Shown here piece by piece: positions 1 to 5,083 of a DNA stretch of 5,813 bases. The notes under the pieces are model-generated. The model did no database searches, was not told the origin of the DNA, and saw nothing but the letters and a program-made list of their open reading frames with translations. A program made the translations under genes and the position numbers. The DNA is from Planctomycetota bacterium (GTDB lineage: Bacteria; Planctomycetota; Phycisphaerae; WQYP01), in NCBI GenBank assembly GCA_021785155.1, contig JAJYGE010000051.1:1-5813 (forward strand), in the 5' to 3' direction. How positions within the stretch are numbered: position 1 is the stretch's first letter; every line of letters begins with the position of its first letter.

Positions 1-8
1 ATTTAAAC

Positions 9-82
9 TGCCCCTGAATGGATTCGAACCATTGACCTCGTCATTATCAGTGACGCGCTCTAACCAACTGAGCTACAAGCCC
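9..82 (-). tRNA. tRNA-Ile (anticodon GAU), atypical acceptor stem
   Basis: On the minus strand the cloverleaf reads: 5' acceptor GGGCTTG, TA, a 4-bp D stem (GCTC/GAGC), a 5-bp anticodon stem (CGTCA/TGACG) around loop CTGATAA with anticodon GAU, variable AGGTC, a 5-bp T stem (AATGG/CCATT) around TTCGAAT, 3' acceptor CAGGGGC and discriminator A at position 9. It decodes AUC (isoleucine). The D, anticodon and T arms are perfect. The acceptor stem is not: G1-C72, C4-G69, U5-G68 (wobble), U6-A67 and G7-C66 pair, but positions 2-71 and 3-70 are G opposite G. No CCA is encoded; the bases after the discriminator are GTTTAAAT. The gene is transcribed leftward, away from the radical SAM gene. It is either a functional but unusual tRNA, a decaying copy, or a copy whose 3' end was altered. 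Isotype is sure; functionality is not. Confidence 0.9.
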
Positions 83-399
83 GAACAACCCGATCCGCCC
101 CCGCCGTCGGGCGGTCTATAACCACCTGCGGGGACTGGCTCGAAGTCCAGACCATTTATCATCCAACGACTTGTTACCAAAGTCAAGGGACCGAAAGGGT
201 GTGGGCGTTTTTAAACTCACTGCAAACTGCGTATTGAACCCGAGCGAAGGCAACGCTATCATTATTATTAATAGAGTTCCTCGGTCGAAACGGTCCGTTG
301 GGAATGTTGCACATCCGGCGGAAATCAGCTTTTCAGGAATTCGTGCAATTGCATGCCTTGGCGTAATGGCTGTTGGCGTGGCAGAACGGAGTGGCGGAC
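83..399. other. Divergent intergenic region between tRNA-Ile and the radical SAM gene
   Basis: This stretch has no convincing gene. An open frame starting at 171 has no family resemblance and runs into the radical SAM gene in another frame. On the tRNA (minus) side there is a TTGACT box at 186-181 and AT-rich -10-like words (TGATAA at 161-156, TTATAG at 121-116), but none has standard 17-nt spacing with a good partner, so the tRNA promoter is not settled. A GC-rich inverted repeat CCGCCC/GGGCGG (95-100 and 109-114, 8-nt loop) would lie in the tRNA leader. On the plus side there is the promoter at 234-262 and a perfect 10-bp palindrome TGCAATTGCA at 344-353 within the predicted 5' leader. I see no known riboswitch fold. 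Confidence 0.6.
234..262 (+). promoter_or_regulatory. Candidate sigma70-type promoter for the radical SAM gene
   Basis: TTGAAC (234-239) and TATCAT (257-262) are separated by exactly 17 nt, with an AT-rich stretch just after the -10. Transcription would begin near 269, leaving a leader of about 130 nt before the start codon at 400. The match is 4/6 for the -35 and 4/6 for the -10, so it is plausible from spacing and placement but unproven. Confidence 0.4.
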
Positions 400-1893
400 A
401 TGAATGTATTATTGCTTTACCCGGAATTTCCCGAAACTTTCTGGAGTCTCAAACATGCGTTGCGCTTTGTCCGAAAGCGTGCGGTAATCCCGCCACTGGG
501 CCTCTTGACGGTCGCCGCGATGCTCCCGCCGCAGTGGAATAAACGTCTGGTAGATCTGAACATCCAGCCGCTGTCAAACGCGGACCTGGCGTGGGCTCAA
601 CTCGTGATGATCAGCGGCATGGTTGTACAGCGCGAATCAGCCAAGGCCCTGATTGCCCGCTGCAAAGCTGCCGGTCTAACAATCATCGCGGGCGGTCCGT
701 TATTTAGTTCCGAGTACGAATCTTTCGATCTTGTTGACCACTTTGTGCTGGGCGAAGCGGAATTATCATTGCCGCCATTCCTGGCGGATTGGGAACAGGG
801 AACGGCGCAACGATTATACCGGGCCGAGGGCTTCGCCGATCTTCACAGCACCCCGGTTCCCCTCTGGGAACTCGCGGAGCTGCGCTATTACGCATGTACC
901 GGAATTCAGTTTTCACGTGGGTGCCCCTTCGACTGCGATTTCTGCAACGTGACGGCCATGTTTGGCCGCCGTCCACGCACGAAAACCGCCGCACAAGTGC
1001 GGGCCGAACTTGAGGCGCTGGAGCGCAGTGGATGGCGCGGCAGCATTTTCTTCGTCGATGACAACCTTATCGGCAATAAACGCGAACTTAAGCGCGACCT
1101 GCTGCCGGTGCTTGTGCAGTGGCAGCAGGAAAGGGGCCCTTTCACCTTTAACACCCAGGTTTCAATTAACCTCGCGGATGATCCGCAACTGATGACCGCG
1201 ATGGCCGGGGCGGGATTCGACACGGTATTTATCGGCATTGAAACACCAGATAACTCCAGCCTGGCCGAATGTTCAAAAAGCCAGAACCGTAATCGTGATC
1301 TGGTGGCCGATGTGCAACGCCTGCATAATGCCGGCCTGCAAGTGCAAGGTGGATTCATTGTCGGCTTTGACAGCGACCAGCCGAGTATTTTCCAGCGGCA
1401 AATTGACTTCATACAAAAAAGCGGCATCATGACCGCCATGGTTGGTCGCCTGCAAGCCATCCCCGGCACGCGACTTTATGATCGCATGAAGCAGGCCCAT
1501 CGCCTTGTGGGAACGGCCACCGGGGACAACGTTGATGGAACCTCCAACATCGTGCCGACCATGGACCCGCAGGTATTGCAGCAGGGGTATGAGGCGATAT
1601 TAAAGTCAATTTATTCTCCCAAGCAGTACTACCGGAGACTGCGTACTTTCCTCAAAGAGTACCACGCGCCACCGGTACACACACGGCTGACTTTTGGACG
1701 TGTATTGGCCGGTGCCATGGCAACGTGGCGACTGGGGTTTGTTGGCAAAGAGCGCTTTCACTATTGGAGAATGCTGCTCTGGACCAGCCTGCACCGGCCA
1801 CGGAATGTGCCGTTGGCCATTCAACTGGTAATCTGCGGCTATCACTATCGCCGCATCTCCGAACTGCTGATACCCGGCGGGATGAAATCATGA
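400..1893 (+). CDS. B12-binding-domain radical SAM protein with C-terminal DUF4070-type domain
   Basis: The 497-aa product is a class B-type radical SAM enzyme: an N-terminal cobalamin-binding Rossmann-like domain (about residues 1-135), a radical SAM core (about 165-380) and a C-terminal region like that of DUF4070 proteins (about 390-490). The [4Fe-4S]/SAM motif is CPFDCDFC, with C175, C179 and C182 as CX3CX2C. Conserved-looking blocks include FFVDDN, FIGIETPD and GGFIVGFDSD. No DxHxxG is visible in the B12 domain, so any cobalamin would probably bind without a His ligand. The family includes SAM- and B12-dependent methyltransferases and related enzymes (the hopanoid methylase HpnP is a relative), but no hopanoid or other pathway gene lies nearby and the substrate cannot be told. 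The ATG at 400 is chosen because GGAG at 388-391 sits 8 nt upstream and the protein begins MNVLLLYPEFP, as expected for the family; an in-frame TTG at 373 is less likely. The following gene starts 265 nt later. Confidence 0.93.
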   Translation: MNVLLLYPEFPETFWSLKHALRFVRKRAVIPPLGLLTVAAMLPPQWNKRLVDLNIQPLSNADLAWAQLVMISGMVVQRESAKALIARCKAAGLTIIAGGPLFSSEYESFDLVDHFVLGEAELSLPPFLADWEQGTAQRLYRAEGFADLHSTPVPLWELAELRYYACTGIQFSRGCPFDCDFCNVTAMFGRRPRTKTAAQVRAELEALERSGWRGSIFFVDDNLIGNKRELKRDLLPVLVQWQQERGPFTFNTQVSINLADDPQLMTAMAGAGFDTVFIGIETPDNSSLAECSKSQNRNRDLVADVQRLHNAGLQVQGGFIVGFDSDQPSIFQRQIDFIQKSGIMTAMVGRLQAIPGTRLYDRMKQAHRLVGTATGDNVDGTSNIVPTMDPQVLQQGYEAILKSIYSPKQYYRRLRTFLKEYHAPPVHTRLTFGRVLAGAMATWRLGFVGKERFHYWRMLLWTSLHRPRNVPLAIQLVICGYHYRRISELLIPGGMKS

Positions 1894-2158
1894 AAAGCAT
1901 CACAACGCGGCGTAGGTGACAACTAAAAAGATTTACCACGACAGCAAGAGACACGAAGTATTCCCCGGCGCGGTTCGTCTGCCTGTTCCGGTCATTGAGC
2001 CGTACCGCGCGGCCAGGCGGGACATTCGGGGCAGTCGATTACCTGTAACGGAGGTTGATTTCACGGTATACTCATTTCTTAAGCGGGTTGGCGGCGCAGG
2101 CAGTGGCGGCGCAACGTGGCCGGTAAACGCGGTGTTTTGGGTTCAGGGAAATATAGCT
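1894..2158. other. Intergenic gap with a possible decayed repeat and untranslated open frame
   Basis: The frame of the downstream membrane protein stays open back to a GTG at 1916, but the encoded segment (VTTKKIYHDSKRHEV...) is basic, shows no domain, and the downstream ATG at 2159 gives a better protein start. The bases around 1918-1960 contain TTTACCACGA and GACACGAAG, which resemble the ACCACGAAG/ACACGAAG intergenic repeats seen in many bacterial genomes, sometimes ahead of four-helix-bundle or GxxExxY genes; only a short, imperfect piece is present. A 9-codon ORF overlapping the radical SAM stop (ATGA at 1890) is judged spurious. Confidence 0.4.
2067..2072 (+). promoter_or_regulatory. 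Isolated -10-like box upstream of the membrane protein gene
   Basis: TATACT matches the sigma70 -10 consensus in 5 of 6 bases and lies 86 nt before the ATG at 2159. No good -35 is found 16-18 nt upstream (TGTAAC at 2044-2049 is the nearest), and the TTGATT at 2055-2060 is only 6 nt away. The call is weak; it would give the membrane protein and its downstream genes their own transcript. Confidence 0.2.
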
Positions 2159-3034
2159 ATGTCAGCTCCGGTGCATCCTTATGGTGATTATGGTGTGGCG
2201 TTGCGAACGCTGCGCTCCGGGCGGAATTTTCTCGGTTATGTTCTGTTTTTCAGCGTGATGCTGCAAGTGGTGGGATTTATCCTCATGCGTTTTACGACGC
2301 AGCCTTATCGGGCGAGTAATCCGGTGGTACTGATTAAACATGCGCCGGGCCACGGACCGGCGGGATTGTCGGAAACGCCCGGGGCCGCGTTCATGCGGGC
2401 CGGGCTGCCGGAAAGCCTGGATGTTTTTCCTGCGGCCAACGCCGAAGGTCAAAGCATTGAGAATTATCAATCGAGTCGCCTGGTCATGGGGGAAAAGGCC
2501 GGACGACGGCTTAATCTGCGGCGACAATGGCGTGAAAGTTATTATCTTATTGCGCCTATTACGCAGTTGCTGGGACTGCTGGCATCCGGTTCACAGGCGA
2601 TTATTATTTTTGTCACGCTGCTGGTGATCCTGGTGGCACAGGCACCGGGCGTGGCCAATATGACTCGAAGTTTGATCTGGTCGGTCATTTTGCTTTTTAT
2701 GGTATTTCCCTGGCAATATGTATTGCCGGGATTTCCGATTCCCGGCGTGCTTTACGGCTGGCATGAATTACACAACACTCTGGCGTTGGCATTTCTGCCG
2801 CCGCCGGGGCATGGCATTTCGTTTGATCAGCGTATTTTAATTGTGGGAAGATACGTGCTATGGCCAGTGCTGGCGCTGGTGGTGATGCTGGTAACCGCCG
2901 AGCGGTTTCGTGCCGGCGTGCGTCTGGCGATCGGGCATCCGCTGCAGAGCATGATGCTGGGTGAAAATCGTGGCAGCGCCGCTGCGGCACCGCGCAATAC
3001 GCCAGCGCCCGGTGTGCCGGGGGCGAAGAATTGA
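2159..3034 (+). CDS. Multi-pass membrane protein of unknown function
   Basis: I do not recognise this 291-aa protein. The sequence shows a hydrophobic segment at about 24-43, a polar, Pro/Gly/Ala-rich segment at 47-125 that is probably outside the membrane bilayer, a long hydrophobic stretch at 128-162 (one long or two short helices), a helix at about 171-189 and another at about 231-247. The C-terminal tail (270-291) is low-complexity Ala/Pro/Gly and ends in GAKN. A conserved-looking short region, PWQYVLPGFPIPGVLYGWHE (184-203), lies between the last helices. There are no catalytic motifs I can name, and it is not an exosortase or a transporter I can place. The ATG at 2159 is chosen over an in-frame GTG at 1916 because GGGA around 2146-2149 gives a modest ribosome site and the upstream extension looks non-coding. 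It is followed after 61 nt by the BamD-like gene and may be cotranscribed with it. Confidence 0.8.
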   Translation: MSAPVHPYGDYGVALRTLRSGRNFLGYVLFFSVMLQVVGFILMRFTTQPYRASNPVVLIKHAPGHGPAGLSETPGAAFMRAGLPESLDVFPAANAEGQSIENYQSSRLVMGEKAGRRLNLRRQWRESYYLIAPITQLLGLLASGSQAIIIFVTLLVILVAQAPGVANMTRSLIWSVILLFMVFPWQYVLPGFPIPGVLYGWHELHNTLALAFLPPPGHGISFDQRILIVGRYVLWPVLALVVMLVTAERFRAGVRLAIGHPLQSMMLGENRGSAAAAPRNTPAPGVPGAKN

Positions 3035-3081
3035 AATGGTTCAGAGAGTTGACAGTTCGTGCAAGCGACAGCGCTTTGCCC

Positions 3082-3087
3082 TATACT
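3082..3087 (+). promoter_or_regulatory. Possible -10 box upstream of the BamD-like gene
   Basis: TATACT (5/6 to the -10 consensus) lies 8 nt before the ATG at 3096. A perfect TTGACA occurs at 3049-3054, but the spacing of 27 nt is far too long for a normal sigma70 promoter. If the box were active, transcription would start around 3094, making a start at 3096 or 3108 essentially leaderless. Low confidence. Confidence 0.2.
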
Positions 3088-3095
3088 TTTCGCCC

Positions 3096-4121
3096 ATGAG
3101 ATGGTTGATGAAATACCGCCCGTATACGCGTATACCGCTTTGGCCGAGGACTGCTGTTCCGGCGCTCTTGCTGGTGTTGCTTTTAACCCTTGGCTCCCGG
3201 TGCCCAGCGGTGGCGATCCTGCCAAAGCCCACAGCATCCTGGCTGTTGCAAAATGGGGTGTGGGTTCCGCTGGTGGCACCAAACCCTGATACACCGCCGG
3301 GGCAGGTGGCGGAAATGATTGCGGAATTGAATTCAGGCCACCCGAAACACATCCCCAAACAGGCCCGGCGCTGGATGAAAGCGAATAAAAACAATCCGTT
3401 GGCACCGGAAGTGCTGTTGCTGCGTGGCGATGCGTACAATGCCATGGGCGCAAAATACACCGCCTTGTTTGCCTATGAAGACCTGCTGGATAATTACCCG
3501 ACAAGCCCGCTATATGGCCCCTGCCTGCGGCGCGAATACAACATCGCGTGCGCATTTCTCCGCGGATACAAACGCACATTTCTGGGCATGCGTATTTTGC
3601 CGGTAAGCGGTGATGCTCTGGAGCTTTTACGCCGTATTCAAGATCGGCAGCGCGGATCACCATTGGCGGAGTTGGCGGGCATTCGTGTGGCGGATTATTA
3701 TTACAGCGAATCACGTTTTAACCGGGCTTTTCAGTCTTATCAGGACTTCCTGAGGCGATATCCGTACAGCCAGTTTGTGGTGAAGGCAACAATTATGGAA
3801 GTGCAATGCCTGTTGGCCACTTTCCGTGGGGTAAAATTCGACCTCACGCCATTACGCAACGCCGATGCGCAGCTTGAAACGCTCACGCAGGAATATCCGC
3901 ACTTTGCACAGATATTGCAGGTTAAATCATTGGAAGAACGCATTTACCAGATTGAAGGCCACAAGGAACTGGAAATTGCCCGGTTTTACATTCGCTTCAG
4001 CAAACCATCGGCCGCCAAATATTATTACAATCGGGTTATTAATGACTGGCCAGATACGCGATGGGCACACCTAGCCAAAAAAGAACTTGTGGAGCATTTT
4101 GGGGCGGAGGCGATCAAGTGA
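3096..4121 (+). CDS. BamD-like TPR protein, exported, lacking a lipobox
   Basis: The 341-aa product has a basic N-terminus, a hydrophobic core at about 20-32 and a likely signal peptidase I site after AVA (residue 40). TPR-like helices follow: residues 103-134 (ending in LLDNYP), 187-223 (ending in FLRRYP), 253-268 (LTQEYP) and 289-320 (FYIRFSKPSAAKYYYNRVIN, then DWPDT). The C-terminal half closely follows the pattern of BamD/YfiO, the TPR subunit of the outer-membrane beta-barrel assembly machinery. BamD is normally a lipoprotein; here the only cysteine near the core (C36, in GSRC) has Arg at -1 and is not a lipobox, so the protein is probably periplasmic or held by partners. It could instead be a general TPR scaffold. 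The start is uncertain: ATG at 3036, 3096 and 3108 are in frame. 3096 gives a normal signal-peptide length but has no Shine-Dalgarno; 3108 has a weak GAG 7 nt upstream. The stop overlaps the lptE-like start (GTGA). Confidence 0.78.
   Translation: MRWLMKYRPYTRIPLWPRTAVPALLLVLLLTLGSRCPAVAILPKPTASWLLQNGVWVPLVAPNPDTPPGQVAEMIAELNSGHPKHIPKQARRWMKANKNNPLAPEVLLLRGDAYNAMGAKYTALFAYEDLLDNYPTSPLYGPCLRREYNIACAFLRGYKRTFLGMRILPVSGDALELLRRIQDRQRGSPLAELAGIRVADYYYSESRFNRAFQSYQDFLRRYPYSQFVVKATIMEVQCLLATFRGVKFDLTPLRNADAQLETLTQEYPHFAQILQVKSLEERIYQIEGHKELEIARFYIRFSKPSAAKYYYNRVINDWPDTRWAHLAKKELVEHFGAEAIK
4106..4110 (+). promoter_or_regulatory. Ribosome binding site fixing the GTG start of the lptE-like gene
   Basis: GGAGG sits 7 nt before the GTG at 4118, inside the 3' end of the BamD-like gene. 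It supports the GTG start and translational coupling through the GTGA overlap, rather than an upstream in-frame start at 4061. Confidence 0.75.
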
Positions 4122-4645
4122 TCATAACGCACAAATCCATTCGCAGGGGGCCAAGCATTGCAGGACTGCTTTTGCTGACGCTGCTGGTAATGCTGCCGGC
4201 GGGATGTGGATATACCATGAAATCCATTTATCCGTCGGGCATTCACACGGTCGCGGTGCCGATCTGGAAAAACAGCACCTTCCGCAGAGGGCTGGAATTC
4301 CGCCTCACGGAAGCCATTGATAAAAACATTGAATCCCGAACACCGTATCGATTGGCACCAATTAATCAGGCGGATACAGAATTAACCGGTACGATTGTCA
4401 GCGCAAGTGAAGGCATATTAAGCAGCAGCTTTCAGACGAATTTGCCTCAGGAAACGCAAATTACAATTGTGGTAAATTTTACCTGGCGGAATTTGCGGAC
4501 CGGCGCGGTGCTTTCACGCCGGGTTAATTTTGCGGCGTCGAGCACGGAAATTCCGCAAATCGGCCAGCAACTGCCGGACGCGGAACAGATGGCGGTGGAG
4601 CGCATGGCGCAGGCGGTAGTCAATCAGATGCAGAAGTCGTGGTAG
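4118..4645 (+). CDS. lptE: LptE-like LPS-assembly lipoprotein
   Basis: The 175-aa product has a basic N-terminus, a hydrophobic core and the lipobox LPAGC, with C30 as the lipidated residue followed by GYTM. The mature part shows the usual pattern of the LptE (lipopolysaccharide-assembly) family: a strand segment IHTVAVPIWKNSTFRRGLEF, then LTEAIDKNIESRTPY, ELTGTIVS, and a C-terminal helix rich in Ala, Met and Gln ending VNQMQKSW. The length is normal for the family. LptE plugs the LptD barrel in the outer membrane and helps deliver lipopolysaccharide to the cell surface; no lptD is in this window. The GTG at 4118 is chosen because of the GGAGG 7 nt upstream and the GTGA overlap with the BamD-like stop. 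The pairing with a BamD-like gene supports an outer-membrane assembly role. No intrinsic terminator on this strand is evident after the stop; only a weak 5-bp TGTTA/TAACA hairpin (4652-4666) follows. Confidence 0.85.
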   Translation: MIITHKSIRRGPSIAGLLLLTLLVMLPAGCGYTMKSIYPSGIHTVAVPIWKNSTFRRGLEFRLTEAIDKNIESRTPYRLAPINQADTELTGTIVSASEGILSSSFQTNLPQETQITIVVNFTWRNLRTGAVLSRRVNFAASSTEIPQIGQQLPDAEQMAVERMAQAVVNQMQKSW

Positions 4646-4700
4646 CGCCCCTGTTATTCAGTAACATCGGTACATTCAACGAAATATGGAGGGAGCAAAT

Positions 4701-4726
4701 AAAAAAGGCCCACCGTTTGGGGGCCT
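4701..4726 (-). terminator. Intrinsic terminator of the lysine-rich micro-gene
   Basis: On the minus strand AGGCCC (4726-4721) pairs with GGGCCT (4711-4706), with two more G-C pairs (4720-4719 with 4714-4713) around a bulged base and a small AAAC loop. The stem runs straight into TTTTTT and then ATTTG. The U-tract is on the minus-strand side only, so it ends transcription coming from the micro-gene at 4781-4849, about 55 nt after its stop, and protects the convergent lptE-like gene. A small GGCG/CGCC hairpin (4764-4774) lies between. Confidence 0.8.
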
Positions 4727-4780
4727 GGAAGAGGGGAAGTCACAGGAGAAACAGGTGTACCGGGGCGAAACGCCACAGGT

Positions 4781-4849
4781 TCACTTTTTCTTCTTGTCCT
4801 TCTTGGGTTTCTTGACTTCCTTCTTCTGACTGTTGTTGCCCTTGGCCAT
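4781..4849 (-). CDS. 22-aa lysine-rich micro-protein
   Basis: The minus strand encodes a 22-residue peptide, MAKGNNSQKKEVKKPKKDKK followed by KK, then TGA. Eleven of 22 residues are Lys, with one Glu and one Asp, so the peptide is strongly basic and probably unstructured; it could bind nucleic acid or ribosomes, but that is inference. Support for a real gene is the perfect AAGGAG 7 nt before the ATG, an intrinsic terminator 55 nt after the stop, its intergenic setting in convergent orientation, and a recall of similar short MAKG...KKPK...KK peptides in other bacteria, which I cannot check. It is far shorter than automatic length cut-offs. It reads toward the lptE-like gene and lies downstream of sdhB on the same strand. 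I do not assign a function. Confidence 0.65.
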   Translation of the reverse strand: MAKGNNSQKKEVKKPKKDKKKK

Positions 4850-4856
4850 AGCAGGA

Positions 4857-4862
4857 CTCCTT
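4857..4862 (-). promoter_or_regulatory. Strong Shine-Dalgarno of the micro-gene
   Basis: AAGGAG on the minus strand (4862-4857) lies 7 nt before the ATG at 4849. The match and spacing are close to ideal and are the main argument that the 22-codon frame is translated. Confidence 0.75.
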
Positions 4863-4872
4863 ATATGGGACT

Positions 4873-4908
4873 AAAAAAACATAAACACATCGCCACGCGA
4901 CGATGTGT
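4873..4908 (-). terminator. Hairpin plus U-tract between sdhB and the micro-gene (terminator or attenuator)
   Basis: On the minus strand an 8-bp perfect stem ACACATCG/CGATGTGT (4908-4901 with 4892-4885, 8-nt loop) is followed after 5 nt (TTATG) by seven T's (4879-4873). On the plus strand the sequence after the stem is not T-rich, so it acts on minus-strand transcripts. It may end the sdh transcript, about 175 nt after the sdhB stop. It also lies only 10 nt upstream of the micro-gene Shine-Dalgarno, which leaves no room for an ordinary promoter between them; an attenuator-like leader role is equally possible. Confidence 0.6.
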
Positions 4909-5083
4909 GTTCACGACACCGAAGAGTAAACTGTAAACAATAGTAACCTATCGGCGCATAAACGCCAGCGAAAAATGAATGCTGGTAATCTCGATACCGC
5001 GCGACGCATCACAAATCATCAAGGCGATGCCCGTAAACAGTTATCAATTTCAAACCATCAATATTAGATTTGAGATATAAAAA
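4909..5083. other. Intergenic region downstream of sdhB
   Basis: No gene is seen here. The region is AT-rich next to the sdhB stop (TTTTTATATC on the minus strand). It holds weak inverted repeats: GGCG/CGCC at 4953-4966 and CCAGC/GCTGG at 4965-4985, which share bases and cannot both form. Several sigma70-like words occur on the minus strand (TTGATG, TACTAT, GATAAC), but I could not pair any -35 with a -10 at 16-18 nt, so a promoter for the micro-gene is not identified. Confidence 0.5.

Noticed and set aside
130..186. Resemblance of the minus strand upstream of the tRNA to a 16S rRNA 3' end (GGTAACAAG, TTGGATGA), which would suggest an rRNA spacer tRNA
   Set aside because: Only short words match; the order and spacing differ and the anti-Shine-Dalgarno CCTCC is absent.
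83..399. Cobalamin riboswitch upstream of the B12-dependent radical SAM gene
   Set aside because: I could not find a B12-box-like sequence or the multi-stem layout, and the predicted leader (about 130 nt) is too short for the usual class.
171..542. 123-aa plus-strand open frame overlapping the start of the radical SAM gene
   Set aside because: It has no recognisable family, overlaps the well-supported radical SAM gene in another frame for over 140 nt, and its first part lies across a promoter-like region.
906..1469. 187-aa minus-strand open frame inside the radical SAM gene
   Set aside because: It lies opposite the catalytic core of the radical SAM gene and has no family features.
1890..1919. 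9-codon ORF (MKSITTRRR) overlapping the radical SAM stop by ATGA
   Set aside because: It is very short, has no downstream continuation or conservation evidence, and is most likely chance.
3049..3087. TTGACA and TATACT as a single sigma70 promoter
   Set aside because: Both boxes are good, but they are 27 nt apart instead of 16-18, so they cannot form one normal promoter.
2827..3714. 295-aa minus-strand open frame opposite the membrane protein and BamD-like genes
   Set aside because: It is antisense to two better-supported genes, its composition is odd (Cys, Pro, Arg and His rich), and it shows no domain or ribosome site; it is a shadow of the opposite strand.
4652..4666. TGTTA/TAACA hairpin after the lptE-like gene as a terminator
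   Set aside because: The stem is only 5 AT-rich base pairs with no U-tract after it.
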